From NCBI RefSeq assembly GCF_004016515.1, contig NZ_SACT01000003.1:248001-312000 (forward strand): DNA of 64,000 bases. Direction: 5' to 3'. The notes under the pieces were generated by a model, which ran no database searches, was not told the DNA's origin, and saw nothing but the letters and a program-made list of their open reading frames with translations. Below are positions 54,914 through 63,423 of the stretch, in pieces; positions within the stretch are counted from its first letter, which is position 1; every line of letters begins with the position of its first letter. Position numbers and translations under genes: made by a program. The stretch is from Rubrivivax albus (lineage in GTDB: Bacteria > Pseudomonadota > Gammaproteobacteria > Burkholderiales > Burkholderiaceae_C).

Positions 54914-56872
54914 ATGATCGCGCACAACATGATCCTTCGCATCGCCATGCGCCTTAGTGTTGCGCTGATCGTAATCGCGTCGTCGATGCTTTCCGCTTGT
55001 GACCTGGTGGACCGGTTCGGTTCCCCGGAAGACAGGATCAACGCGGCCGTGCCGCCGGACACGGCGGTGCAGGTGTCGCGGCAACTGCTGCTGGCGCAGG
55101 TGGCGGATCGGCCTGATGCCCGCCAGACGATCGAGCCGCAATGGACGACTCGCTTGCGACTGCGCGCCTTGTCCTGCAGTCGGGACGAACTGCCCAATTG
55201 GCGCCAGGGTCTGGCCGAGGTCCGTGCGCGCTTTCAAGGCAGCGATTGCCTGGCTGAGCAGGACCGTCTGCTCGGGCGGTGGTTGGGGCTGCAGCGACTG
55301 CGGCTGATGCTGGCGCAAGCGCCGCTGGGCACGGTGCAATCGGAGCCTCCACCCCTGGTCAACCACCGGGAGCCCATCAGGACAATGTCGACCGCTCGTC
55401 ATGCACCTGTGGCAATCCTCCAAGGCGCAAACGGGTTCGACATCGTCGACCTCGGCAACGGCAAGTCCATCTTGCACGAGGGCGGCAGGTCGGCGTCGCT
55501 GGTCAAGATGACCTTGGCACCCAACGGTCGCGTCTTCGCTCAGACCTCGGGCGGCAACCTGTCGTTCCGCGCCACCGAGGGTGGCGATACCCTGCTCACA
55601 CTACCGGATACGGACACCGTTCATTGGCTTCCGATGGACGCATTGCTTCTGCACGGCCCGAACGATCGCCAGGCGCGCCTGCTGGACTTGGCCTCGGGTG
55701 ACGAAAGCCTGGTGCCGGGCCAGTGGAGCCGCTTCGCGGTCGCCGTGACACCGGTTCCGGACGATGCGCAACGGTTCAATATGCTCTGGCACCGTGGGGT
55801 CGCACAGTTCGAGATTCTGAGCAACGGCGGACGCATGGAAGCGCTGCTGCGAGAGGAAGCGCAGGTCACTTCGAATGGCGGCTTCTCCGGCAGCACCGGT
55901 GGCATTTCCGTGGACGGATTGCGCTGGCTCGACGGCTTTCAAGGCGTTCGCGTCGTCGACCTGAAGACACTGGTCATCGACGAACTCGACTTCGGGCCGA
56001 TCCAATCGCGTGGCGCCATGCCGTTGCCAGGCCCACAGCAGTTCTTGCTCACGCTGCAGTTGCCCGCCGTCGTGGGCATGAACGCGGCCTCAAGCAGCTA
56101 CATCTACGACCACCAGGCCAGCACGTTGGCCCTGATTTCTGGCGGTCTTGGCGCCGGCACCCGATTCCAGTTTCTCGATGCAATGCAGCGCCTGGCGGCG
56201 ATCGAGAGCGCCAACGTGCGCATCCTGGGGCCCTTGAAAACGGAGCCTGCGCAGCCTGTGCGGGTCGTGACGGCCGCTCTCATCGAAGAGTTGAATCAGC
56301 GCCGCCTGAGTATTGCTGCGGCTCGCGAACCTCAAGGGTTGGCTGCCGAACGAATCGCGAACTTGCAGTCTTCCCTCGAACGGTTGCGCGCAGGGTCGCC
56401 GGTACGGGGGGCGCCCAGTGCCCCGGCCGCGGCCGATCGCTCAGCGGGCGGCCGGCCCGTGCTGTCGTTGACGAAGGAGACACAGGTCGAGGGTGTCGGC
56501 GTGTACGAGGGTCAGGGGGCCAAACACGGCTACGACAAACCTAGAACCGCGGGAGCCGTGGAAGTGCGCGTGCGCCGATCCTCCAAGCCCATCGCGCTGG
56601 TGCTGTCGTCATACGAACCCGTGCAATGGGTGGTCGTTCTGGAGCCGGGGGCCAGGCTGGCAGCCGTTCTGCTCAGCGGGTACCACGAATCGACGGTCAA
56701 GGGCGCAAGCACGGCGCCCGTCTACCAGATCGGCCGCACCTACGCCTATTCGATGGGCGGCGGGGGCTACGCCGCGCTTCAGCATGAGGTGGTGCGATGG
56801 ACCGGCAAGCCGATCTCCGCGTTCCAGGGCCGCTACGATGGCAGCCGCTTCACCGTGGGCCAGGGGCCGTAG
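54914..56872 (+). CDS. Uncharacterised lipoprotein with conserved-looking C-terminal beta domain
   Basis: I do not recognise this 652-residue protein. It has a lipoprotein signal (hydrophobic MRLSVALIVIASSM, lipobox LSAC, Cys near residue 29), a helical stretch (about 40-145), and a region of short repeated beta patterns from 155 to 440 (DIVDLGNGKSIL, LLDLASGDESLVPG), possibly a beta-propeller. A coiled-coil-like linker precedes a C-terminal domain from about 520 (GVGVYEGQGAKHGYDKP, IALVLSSYEPVQWVVVLEPG, VLLSGYHEST, FQGRYDGSRFTVGQG). Codon choice is less GC-biased than its neighbours, which suggests recent acquisition. It lies between rlmI and a decayed xerC tail. Confidence 0.8.
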   Translation: MIAHNMILRIAMRLSVALIVIASSMLSACDLVDRFGSPEDRINAAVPPDTAVQVSRQLLLAQVADRPDARQTIEPQWTTRLRLRALSCSRDELPNWRQGLAEVRARFQGSDCLAEQDRLLGRWLGLQRLRLMLAQAPLGTVQSEPPPLVNHREPIRTMSTARHAPVAILQGANGFDIVDLGNGKSILHEGGRSASLVKMTLAPNGRVFAQTSGGNLSFRATEGGDTLLTLPDTDTVHWLPMDALLLHGPNDRQARLLDLASGDESLVPGQWSRFAVAVTPVPDDAQRFNMLWHRGVAQFEILSNGGRMEALLREEAQVTSNGGFSGSTGGISVDGLRWLDGFQGVRVVDLKTLVIDELDFGPIQSRGAMPLPGPQQFLLTLQLPAVVGMNAASSSYIYDHQASTLALISGGLGAGTRFQFLDAMQRLAAIESANVRILGPLKTEPAQPVRVVTAALIEELNQRRLSIAAAREPQGLAAERIANLQSSLERLRAGSPVRGAPSAPAAADRSAGGRPVLSLTKETQVEGVGVYEGQGAKHGYDKPRTAGAVEVRVRRSSKPIALVLSSYEPVQWVVVLEPGARLAAVLLSGYHESTVKGASTAPVYQIGRTYAYSMGGGGYAALQHEVVRWTGKPISAFQGRYDGSRFTVGQGP

Positions 56873-56889
56873 CGGGCTGGTCGATACGA

Positions 56890-57038
56890 TCAACGCCTTC
56901 GCCGTGCCAGCGGATGCACCGCGTCGAACACCTTGACCAGGTGCTGACGGCGCGCGCCAGCGCGTTGCGTCGCAGGCTCACATCGCGCAGCGATGTGAAG
57001 GCGCGCAGCGCCGGGCCGCAGACAAAGTCCAGCCGGCT
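56890..57038 (-). pseudogene. Decayed second copy of the xerC 3' end
   Basis: Directly after the xerC stop, the minus strand carries a second RLDF-coding stretch, then about 75 unrelated bases with an 8-bp hairpin (CACATCGC/GCGATGTG, 56979-56997). It then encodes QHLVKVFDAVHPLARRRR and a stop at 56890-56892. This last segment parallels the real XerC end QHLAKVYDAAHPRARRK. The two parts are in different frames and there is no start, so it is a remnant of a partial tandem duplication. Confidence 0.7.
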
Positions 57039-57950
57039 TCATTTGCGCCTGGCGCGCGGGTGCGCAGCATCGTAGACCTTGGCCAGGTGCTGGAAATCCA
57101 GCCGCGTATACACCTGCGTGGTGGCGATGCTGGCGTGGCCCAGAAGTTCCTGCACCGCGCGCAGGTCGCCGCTGCTCTGCAGCAGGTGCGACGCAAAGCT
57201 GTGGCGCAGCATGTGCGGGTGCACGTGCGTGGGCAGGCCGGCCTGCAGCGCCAGCGCCTTCAGCCGGCTGCGCACCTGGCTGGCGCCCAGACGCGCGCCG
57301 CGACGGCCGACGAACAGCGCCGGCTCGCCGGAGGCCGCCAGCGTCGCCCGCTGCGCCAGCCAGGCCCGCAGCGCCTGCAGCGCGGCACGGCCCACCGGCA
57401 CGCTGCGGCGCTTGCCGCCCTTGCCCAGCACGTGGGCGGTGGCATCGGCCACGTCGACCCAGCCGGCGGCCGTGGCCGACGGCCCGATGTCGAGCGACAC
57501 CAGCTCGCCCACGCGCAGGCCGCAGCCGTAGAGCAGTTCCACCACGCAATGGTCGCGCGCGGCCAATGCCGGGTCGTCGGCCTGCGGCACTTCGTCGGCC
57601 AGGGCCACGGCATGGTCCACCGACAGCGCCTTGGGCAGCGGGCGGCCGGCCTTGGGCGCGCGCACGCCGTCCACCGGGTTCAGGGCCACCGCACCGGCCT
57701 GGCCCCACCAGCGGTACAGCCCGCGCCAGGCCGACAGCTGCAGCGCCAGGCTGCGCGGCGCCAGACCCTGACGGTGCAGCCGCGCCACCCAGCCGCGCAC
57801 GTGGTGAGGCTGCACGGCGGCGAGCTCGATGCCGTCGGCGGACGCCAGCGTGCGCAGCCGCGCCAGCGCATCGGCATAGGCCTGCAGCGTGCGCGGCGAG
57901 GCCCGGCGCTCGACCCGCAGGTGCTCGAGCCAGGCCTCGGGGGGCAACAT
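57039..57950 (-). CDS. xerC: Tyrosine recombinase XerC
   Basis: A 303-residue recombinase with the complete catalytic set: Arg in GCGLRVGEL (about 148), Lys in GKGGKRRSVPV (about 176), HxxR in HMLRHSFA (about 246-249), His in ELLGHAS (about 272) and Tyr in TQVYTRL (about 281). With XerD it resolves chromosome dimers at dif. It starts 2 bases after the DUF484 stop, the usual dapF-DUF484-xerC order of proteobacteria. Confidence 0.95.
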   Translation of the reverse strand: MLPPEAWLEHLRVERRASPRTLQAYADALARLRTLASADGIELAAVQPHHVRGWVARLHRQGLAPRSLALQLSAWRGLYRWWGQAGAVALNPVDGVRAPKAGRPLPKALSVDHAVALADEVPQADDPALAARDHCVVELLYGCGLRVGELVSLDIGPSATAAGWVDVADATAHVLGKGGKRRSVPVGRAALQALRAWLAQRATLAASGEPALFVGRRGARLGASQVRSRLKALALQAGLPTHVHPHMLRHSFASHLLQSSGDLRAVQELLGHASIATTQVYTRLDFQHLAKVYDAAHPRARRK

Positions 57951-57952
57951 GC

Positions 57953-58627
57953 TCAGTTGACCAGCAGCCGCGACAGCCCGGCGCTGGCGATCTCGCCGAT
58001 GCGCACCAGGAACTCGGTGCCCATGTCCGCCGCGTAGCGGGTGGGGTCGGGCGAACCCAGCACCAGCAGGCCGAAGCAGGCGTCGGCGCCGTCGCTGCGG
58101 TGGTCGCGCAGTGGGATCATGGCCATCGACGCCGGCTGGTCCAGCCAGCCCGCGGCTTCGAAGCCGGCGTTCAGGCCGCAGTAGGGCAGCGTCAGGCTGG
58201 CGGCGAAGGTGCGCGCATCGTCACTGACCGGCTGCGCGAAGTCCTCGCCCTCGAAGCCGCCGGGCAGCGCCCACAGCCGCAGCGCCGCCTGCGGGATCAT
58301 GAACTCGTGCTGCAGGGTGGACAGCAGCACGCCGGGCAGCGTGCGCGGCACGGGGGTCAGCAAGATGGCGCGCATCCAGCGGTGCAGGCGGTCGGCGATG
58401 ACCACGTTCTCCTGCCCGTGGCGGATCATCTCGACGATCTTGCGCTCCAGGCCCTTGATGCGCTCGCGCAGCATTTCCATCTGCCGCTCCTGCAGCGAGA
58501 CGGCGCGCTGGCCGTGCGGGCTGGTGAGCTGGATGCTAGCCAGCAGCTCGGCGTGGCGCTCGAAGAAGCCCGGCGTCTGCGCCAGGTAGTTCGCGATGTC
58601 GGCTTCGGTGATGCCTTCGATGCTCAT
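57953..58627 (-). CDS. DUF484-family protein
   Basis: A 224-residue soluble protein starting at ATG 58627 behind AAGGAA. It has a short N-terminal helix-rich part (ITEADIANYLAQTPGFFERH), a coiled coil (about 45-75) and a GAF-like C-terminal domain. DUF484 is conserved between dapF and xerC in many proteobacteria, as here; its role is not established. Confidence 0.9.
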   Translation of the reverse strand: MSIEGITEADIANYLAQTPGFFERHAELLASIQLTSPHGQRAVSLQERQMEMLRERIKGLERKIVEMIRHGQENVVIADRLHRWMRAILLTPVPRTLPGVLLSTLQHEFMIPQAALRLWALPGGFEGEDFAQPVSDDARTFAASLTLPYCGLNAGFEAAGWLDQPASMAMIPLRDHRSDGADACFGLLVLGSPDPTRYAADMGTEFLVRIGEIASAGLSRLLVN

Positions 58628-58661
58628 CTTGATTCCTTGACGCGCCGCGGTGCGCGGCGGC

Positions 58662-59510
58662 TCACAGTTCGATCTCGCCTTCATACACGGTCTCGGCCGG
58701 CCCGGTCATGCGCACCGCGCCGCCGGCCCATTCGATGGTCAGCGTGCCACCGCGCAGTTCCGCGTCCACACGGCTGTCCAGCCAGCCCAGACGGATGCCG
58801 GCCACCACCGCGGCACAGGCACCGGTGCCGCAGGCCAGGGTCTCGCCAGCGTCGCGCTCGTGCACGCGCAGACGCACGCGCTGGCGCGAGACCACCTGCA
58901 GGAAGCCGACGTTGACCCGGCGCGCGAAGCGCGGGTGGTTCTCGATGGCCGGGCCCACGGTGGCCACCGGTGCGGTGTCGACGTCGTCCACCCACAGCAC
59001 GGCGTGCGGGTTGCCCATGGACAGCACGGCCACCTCCACACCGTGGTGGTCCACGGCCAGCGGCCACAGCGGGAAGCCGTTCTCCACCCGCGGGGTCAGG
59101 CCGGCCGGGTCGAAAGGCAGCGCGCTGGGCTCGAAGGCCGGCGCACCCATGTCCACGGTGACGCGGCCATCGGCCTGTTCGGTGAGTTCGAGCACACGGT
59201 TGACGGTGCGCACGCGCACGCTGGCCTTGTCGGTCAGGCCGTGCCCTCGCACGTAGCGCACGAAGCAGCGCGCGCCGTTGCCGCAGTGCTCCACCTCGGC
59301 GCCGCTGGCACCGTTGAAGATGCGGTAGCCGAAGTCCACGTCGGGCGACGGCGCCGGCTCGACGACCAGGATCTGGTCGGCACCGACGCCGAAACGGCGG
59401 TCGCCCAGGCGCTGCAGCTGCGCCGTGTCCAGGGCCAGCGGCGCGCGCGTGGCGTCGAGCACGACGAAGTCGTTGCCCGCGCCGTGCATCTTGGTGAATG
59501 GCAGCCGCAT
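58662..59510 (-). CDS. dapF: Diaminopimelate epimerase
   Basis: A 282-residue enzyme with [13 protein letters not shown] at the N-terminus and the two catalytic cysteines in [10 protein letters not shown] (about 75) and [10 protein letters not shown] (about 222). It converts LL- to meso-diaminopimelate for lysine and peptidoglycan synthesis. The ATG at 59510 (MRLPFTKM) fits the family. It is upstream of DUF484-xerC and 35 bases downstream of phnX. Confidence 0.95.
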   Translation of the reverse strand: MRLPFTKMHGAGNDFVVLDATRAPLALDTAQLQRLGDRRFGVGADQILVVEPAPSPDVDFGYRIFNGASGAEVEHCGNGARCFVRYVRGHGLTDKASVRVRTVNRVLELTEQADGRVTVDMGAPAFEPSALPFDPAGLTPRVENGFPLWPLAVDHHGVEVAVLSMGNPHAVLWVDDVDTAPVATVGPAIENHPRFARRVNVGFLQVVSRQRVRLRVHERDAGETLACGTGACAAVVAGIRLGWLDSRVDAELRGGTLTIEWAGGAVRMTGPAETVYEGEIEL

Positions 59511-59544
59511 GGCCGGGATTATCGGCCCCGGCCGTGGGCCCTGG

Positions 59545-60363
59545 TCAGTGCGGCGATTCGCCGGCGACCAGCCGCCGCTCGATGGCATCAAGCACCGGCA
59601 GCAGGTCGGCCACGGTCCTGATCGTGTAGTCGGGGCTGGCGGCGGCCAGGCGGCGCATGGCCCCGCGCCGGCGGTCTTCCTGTTCGGCCTGAGGCATCGC
59701 CTGCCAGTCGGCGGCCGACACGCCGGTCTCGTTGCCGCTGTCGGTGATCGCCACCGTCCAGCAACCGGCCGCCCGGCCTTCCATCAGCCCCGGCACCGTG
59801 TCGTCGACCTTCACGACACGTCGTGCCGGCCAGACACCGAGGTCGATGAAGGTCCGGTACATGCCCAGCGGCGCCGGGCGGTTCTGGCTCACGTCTCCGG
59901 CGCACACGAGATTGTCCGGCTCGAAGCCCTGCTCGGCAGCCAACGGTGCGAGCACTGCCATGATCTCGCGGTTGTAGCCGGTCGTGCTGCCGATCTTCAA
60001 GCCCCGTGTGCGCAGGGCCTGCACCAGCGCCGGGACGCCCTCGACCAGGGTCGCGTGCCGCGGCACGGCGGCCATGTTCATCGGGGTGAAACGCTCATAG
60101 AGCCGGTCGACGTCGGCATCGGTCAGCGCGCCGCCGTGGCGGGCCTGCCAAGCCGCGGCCACGCGCGGCAACCGCCCCAGCGCCTGGATGTGCTGCCACT
60201 TGGGCAAACCCATCGGCACGCGCGCGTCCTCGATGGTGATGTGCACACCTTCAGATGCGAACAGTTCAACGAAGGCCCCCATCGGTGCGAGGCTGCCGAA
60301 GTCGACCACTGTGCCTGCCCAGTCGAAGACCACGGCCGCCAGGCCTACCTCATTCCCAACCAT
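59545..60363 (-). CDS. phnX: Phosphonoacetaldehyde hydrolase (phosphonatase)
   Basis: A 272-residue HAD enzyme with nucleophile Asp in [11 protein letters not shown] (about residue 12), the Schiff-base lysine in MGLPKWQHI (about 52), and [13 protein letters not shown] late. It splits phosphonoacetaldehyde into acetaldehyde and phosphate. ATG 60363 follows GAGG and overlaps the upstream oxidoreductase stop by 14 bases. The usual partner PhnW (2-aminoethylphosphonate transaminase) is not in the window; the upstream FAD oxidoreductase may supply the aldehyde instead. Confidence 0.92.
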   Translation of the reverse strand: MVGNEVGLAAVVFDWAGTVVDFGSLAPMGAFVELFASEGVHITIEDARVPMGLPKWQHIQALGRLPRVAAAWQARHGGALTDADVDRLYERFTPMNMAAVPRHATLVEGVPALVQALRTRGLKIGSTTGYNREIMAVLAPLAAEQGFEPDNLVCAGDVSQNRPAPLGMYRTFIDLGVWPARRVVKVDDTVPGLMEGRAAGCWTVAITDSGNETGVSAADWQAMPQAEQEDRRRGAMRRLAAASPDYTIRTVADLLPVLDAIERRLVAGESPH

Positions 60364-61465
60364 CAAAGACCTCCTCGGCGATGCCGAATGCCGTGCTGGC
60401 GCCGGTGCCGCTGGTGACGACGACCACACGCGTGTCCGCGTCCGGGGCTTCGATCACGCAATCGACCGGCGCGCCGGTGGGGTAGACGCCCGTCCAGCGC
60501 TCGACCACGTCAACCTGGTCTAGCTTCAGCGACTCGCGCAGATGCTTCAGGATCAGCTGGTCCACCTGCTCGTCGGCAAACGGCTCCGGCGTCGCGAAGC
60601 GGTGATGCGAGTCGCCGACCACCAGCGTGCCGTCGGCGCTCTGCACCACGATCAGGTGGATGCCGGCGGCCAGGCTGGCCGCTGCTTCGGACTGCAGCTG
60701 TGCAAGCAGCGGCGCCGCCTCGGGCAGCGCCGCATAGCCGCCGTAGCGCACCAGGCTGAGGTCGGCCATGACCGCGCTTCCCAACCGGAAGCCCGGCGGC
60801 GGGCGCACGCGCAGCATCTGCAGTCGCGTCAGGTCCAATCGGTGGCGGGCGATCGCCGGTGCGGCCACGCCGGTCAGCGCGGTGCCCGGGCACAGCACCA
60901 CGCGGCCGGCTTCGAGCGTGCGCGCGGACGTGCGCACGCGTCCGCCGCCGGCCTCCAGCACCGCCTCGCCCCAGTGGAACACCACGCCGTGCTGTTCGGC
61001 CAGCCAGGCCGCCAGGCGCGGGATCGCCGCGCGTGATTCGACCCGCAGTTCGTGTGGCGACCACATGGCCGCGGTGGCGCCGTCGGTCCGCAGCGCCGGG
61101 GACCGGGCCGCAGCTTCCGAGGGGTCGACCAGTTCGTTGCCCTGCGCCATCGGCGTACGCATGAAGGCCTTCAGCACCTCGGCAGCCCTGGGCCGGTGCG
61201 CCAGCAGCCACAGGCCGCTGTGCTCGATCGCAATGCCGGCCTGCGGCGCCACGCGGGCCCAGATGTCACGACTGGCCCGAGCGCGGCGCCAGGTGTCGCC
61301 AGCCGGCTGCCCGGTGACAGTGACGAAACCGAAGTTGCGGATGGACGCGCCCACGCATCGATGATCACGCTCCACCACCGCCACCCGCAGGCCGCGCCGC
61401 GCGGCGGCCAGGGCGTGGGCCAGGCCGACGATGCCGGCCCCCATGACGACCACGTCGAAACTCAC
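60350..61465 (-). CDS. FAD-dependent oxidoreductase of phosphonate clusters (TIGR03364-like)
   Basis: A 371-residue DAO-family flavoprotein starting at GTG 61465 behind GGAGG. It has VVVMGAGIVGLAHALAAARR at the N-terminus, the linker GASIRNFGFVTVTGQ and SGTGASTAFGIAEE at the end. This subfamily is known to cluster with phosphonate genes and is thought to deaminate or demethylate aminophosphonates oxidatively. It would here make phosphonoacetaldehyde for PhnX. Confidence 0.87.
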   Translation of the reverse strand: MSFDVVVMGAGIVGLAHALAAARRGLRVAVVERDHRCVGASIRNFGFVTVTGQPAGDTWRRARASRDIWARVAPQAGIAIEHSGLWLLAHRPRAAEVLKAFMRTPMAQGNELVDPSEAAARSPALRTDGATAAMWSPHELRVESRAAIPRLAAWLAEQHGVVFHWGEAVLEAGGGRVRTSARTLEAGRVVLCPGTALTGVAAPAIARHRLDLTRLQMLRVRPPPGFRLGSAVMADLSLVRYGGYAALPEAAPLLAQLQSEAAASLAAGIHLIVVQSADGTLVVGDSHHRFATPEPFADEQVDQLILKHLRESLKLDQVDVVERWTGVYPTGAPVDCVIEAPDADTRVVVVTSGTGASTAFGIAEEVFDGWE

Positions 61466-62589
61466 GAAAGGCCTCCCATGACGTCTGCACCGATGAAGTT
61501 GCGGCCCCGTGGACTGCGCAAGGCGGCCTGCACCCGCGCCTCGCCGTCCCTGACGCCGTAGGCCAGCGCATCGGTGGCCACGCCCAGACCGGCCAGCCAG
61601 TCCTCCAGTGTCGCGGCGGCCGCCGTCGCAGGCACGCCGAAGACGGCTTCGAGCCGGGCATCGATGCCGGCGTCCCGGCCGGTGGCCAGCCGGCAGGCAG
61701 TGGGCAACCAGGCCGCCACGGCCTGGCCGTGCGGCACACCCTGCTCCAGCGTGAGGGTATAGCTCAGGGCATGGGCCAGCGCCGTGCGCGTCTGCGAGAA
61801 GGCAATCCCGGCCTCCGCCGCGGCCAGCGCCAGCTGTTCCCGGCCCTCCAGGCGCTGCGGTGCGGCAAGCACTGCGGGCAGGTGCGCCCGGATGCGGCAC
61901 GCCGCCTGGACCGCCAGCGCATCGCTCACCGGGTTGGCGTGCCGGTTCCAGAGGGCCTCCAGCGCGTGGGCCAGGCTGTCGAGCGCTGTGTCACGGGTCA
62001 GTGCCAGCGGGGCACTGAGGGTCAGCGTCGGGTCGATCCAGGCGCGGTCGGCATAGCCCCAGGGTTCATCGAAGGAACGCTTGAGCGCCACCGCCCCGTC
62101 GGTATCCCAAATCGTGGCCCAGCGGGTGACCTCGCTGCCCGTGCCTGCGGTGGTCGGCACCAGCCACAAGGGTGCACGGGCAAGCGCGGGCCAAGGGGCC
62201 TGGCTGCGTACTGCAGCCGCCACAGCATCAAAGTCAGTCACCGCGGGCCGCGCCCTCAACAGCTTGGCCAGATCGAGCACGCTGCCGCCGCCCAGGCCCA
62301 GCAGCACCGTTTCCGGCGCATGATCCAGGGCTTGCCACACGCGCGGTGCCAGCTGCCGCGCCACGGCCAGGGTGGACAGGCCCTCGGGCACGTCCACCCA
62401 GTCGAGCAGCCGATCACCCAGGCCTTCCGCCCAGGCCGCCTGCAGGCCCAACGGCCGGGCCGGCGCGAAGGCCATCACGACCACCGGGCGACTGCCCAGT
62501 TCGCCGGGCAGTGCCTGCGTGCATCCGCTCCCAAAGCGCACGGCCACCGGCATGTGCCAGTCGAACACAGCGGGCGCCGCCGAGGGCAT
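61462..62589 (-). CDS. Iron-containing alcohol dehydrogenase, phosphonate-associated
   Basis: A 375-residue group III dehydrogenase with nucleotide motif LGLGGGSVLDLAK (about 98), PTTAGTGSEVTRW (about 145), metal-ligand region DSLAHALEALW (about 205) and late HALSYTLTLEQGVPHGQA. It resembles the phosphonate-catabolism Fe-ADH family and may reduce or oxidise a phosphonate aldehyde/alcohol. Its start overlaps the phnE stop by one base and its end overlaps the FAD oxidoreductase start (GTGA). Confidence 0.87.
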   Translation of the reverse strand: MPSAAPAVFDWHMPVAVRFGSGCTQALPGELGSRPVVVMAFAPARPLGLQAAWAEGLGDRLLDWVDVPEGLSTLAVARQLAPRVWQALDHAPETVLLGLGGGSVLDLAKLLRARPAVTDFDAVAAAVRSQAPWPALARAPLWLVPTTAGTGSEVTRWATIWDTDGAVALKRSFDEPWGYADRAWIDPTLTLSAPLALTRDTALDSLAHALEALWNRHANPVSDALAVQAACRIRAHLPAVLAAPQRLEGREQLALAAAEAGIAFSQTRTALAHALSYTLTLEQGVPHGQAVAAWLPTACRLATGRDAGIDARLEAVFGVPATAAAATLEDWLAGLGVATDALAYGVRDGEARVQAALRSPRGRNFIGADVMGGLS

Positions 62590-63407
62590 CAGATGAAGCG
62601 CTTTCGCAGGGTGGCGGACAGCAGGTCGATCGCCGAGACACTGACCACCAGGATCAACAGCACCGCGCAGGTCTGCGCGTACTGGAAGCCCCGGATCACC
62701 TCGAACAGCACGACGCCGATACCGCCGGCACCGACCATGCCCACCACGCTGGCGCTGCGCACGTTGCTCTCGAAACGGTAGAGCGTGAAGCTCAGCCAGA
62801 GCGGCATGACCTGTGGCAGCACGCCGTAGACGATCTCCACCAGTTTGTGGGCGCCAGTGGCACGGATGCCCTCCACCGGCCGGGGGTCGATGGCCTCCAC
62901 CGCCTCGGAGAACAGCTTGGCCAGGGTGCCCGTGGTGTGCACCGCCAGCGCCAGCACCCCCGCAAACGGGCCCAGGCCGACGGCAACGATGAACAGCATC
63001 GCGAACACCATCTCATTGATGGCGCGGCACGCGTCCATCAGACGGCGGACCGGCTGGTACAACCAGCGCGGCGCGATGTTGGCGCTGCTCATCAACCCCA
63101 TCGGCACCGCCGCCAGCACCGCCAGCAGCGTACCCCAGATGGCGATGTGGACCGTGATCACCATCTCGCGCAGGTAGATGCGCCAGTCGGTGAAGTCGGG
63201 GGGGAAGAAATCGGCCGCGTAGGTGCCGATGTTGCCGCTGTCGCGCCACAGGTCCAGCGGCCGGATCTCAGCCCCGTGCCAGGCCCAGGCCAGCACCAGC
63301 GCCACGGCGGCCCACCCGGCGTGACGCAGCCAGCCGGGCCGCTCGGCGGCGGCCTGGCGGGCGATGCGTTCCAGCGAAGCCGCACTCGGGGCGGCAGCAG
63401 CGTTCAT
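62589..63407 (-). CDS. phnE: Phosphonate ABC transporter permease PhnE
   Basis: A 272-residue inner-membrane permease with about six helices and the EAA-type loop [20 protein letters not shown] (about 160-180), followed by the conserved [20 protein letters not shown]. It imports phosphonates bound by PhnD, encoded 16 bases upstream. The PhnC ATPase is not in the window and may lie beyond the right edge. Confidence 0.93.
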   Translation of the reverse strand: MNAAAAPSAASLERIARQAAAERPGWLRHAGWAAVALVLAWAWHGAEIRPLDLWRDSGNIGTYAADFFPPDFTDWRIYLREMVITVHIAIWGTLLAVLAAVPMGLMSSANIAPRWLYQPVRRLMDACRAINEMVFAMLFIVAVGLGPFAGVLALAVHTTGTLAKLFSEAVEAIDPRPVEGIRATGAHKLVEIVYGVLPQVMPLWLSFTLYRFESNVRSASVVGMVGAGGIGVVLFEVIRGFQYAQTCAVLLILVVSVSAIDLLSATLRKRFI

Positions 63408-63423
63408 GACGCTTGCGGAGAGC

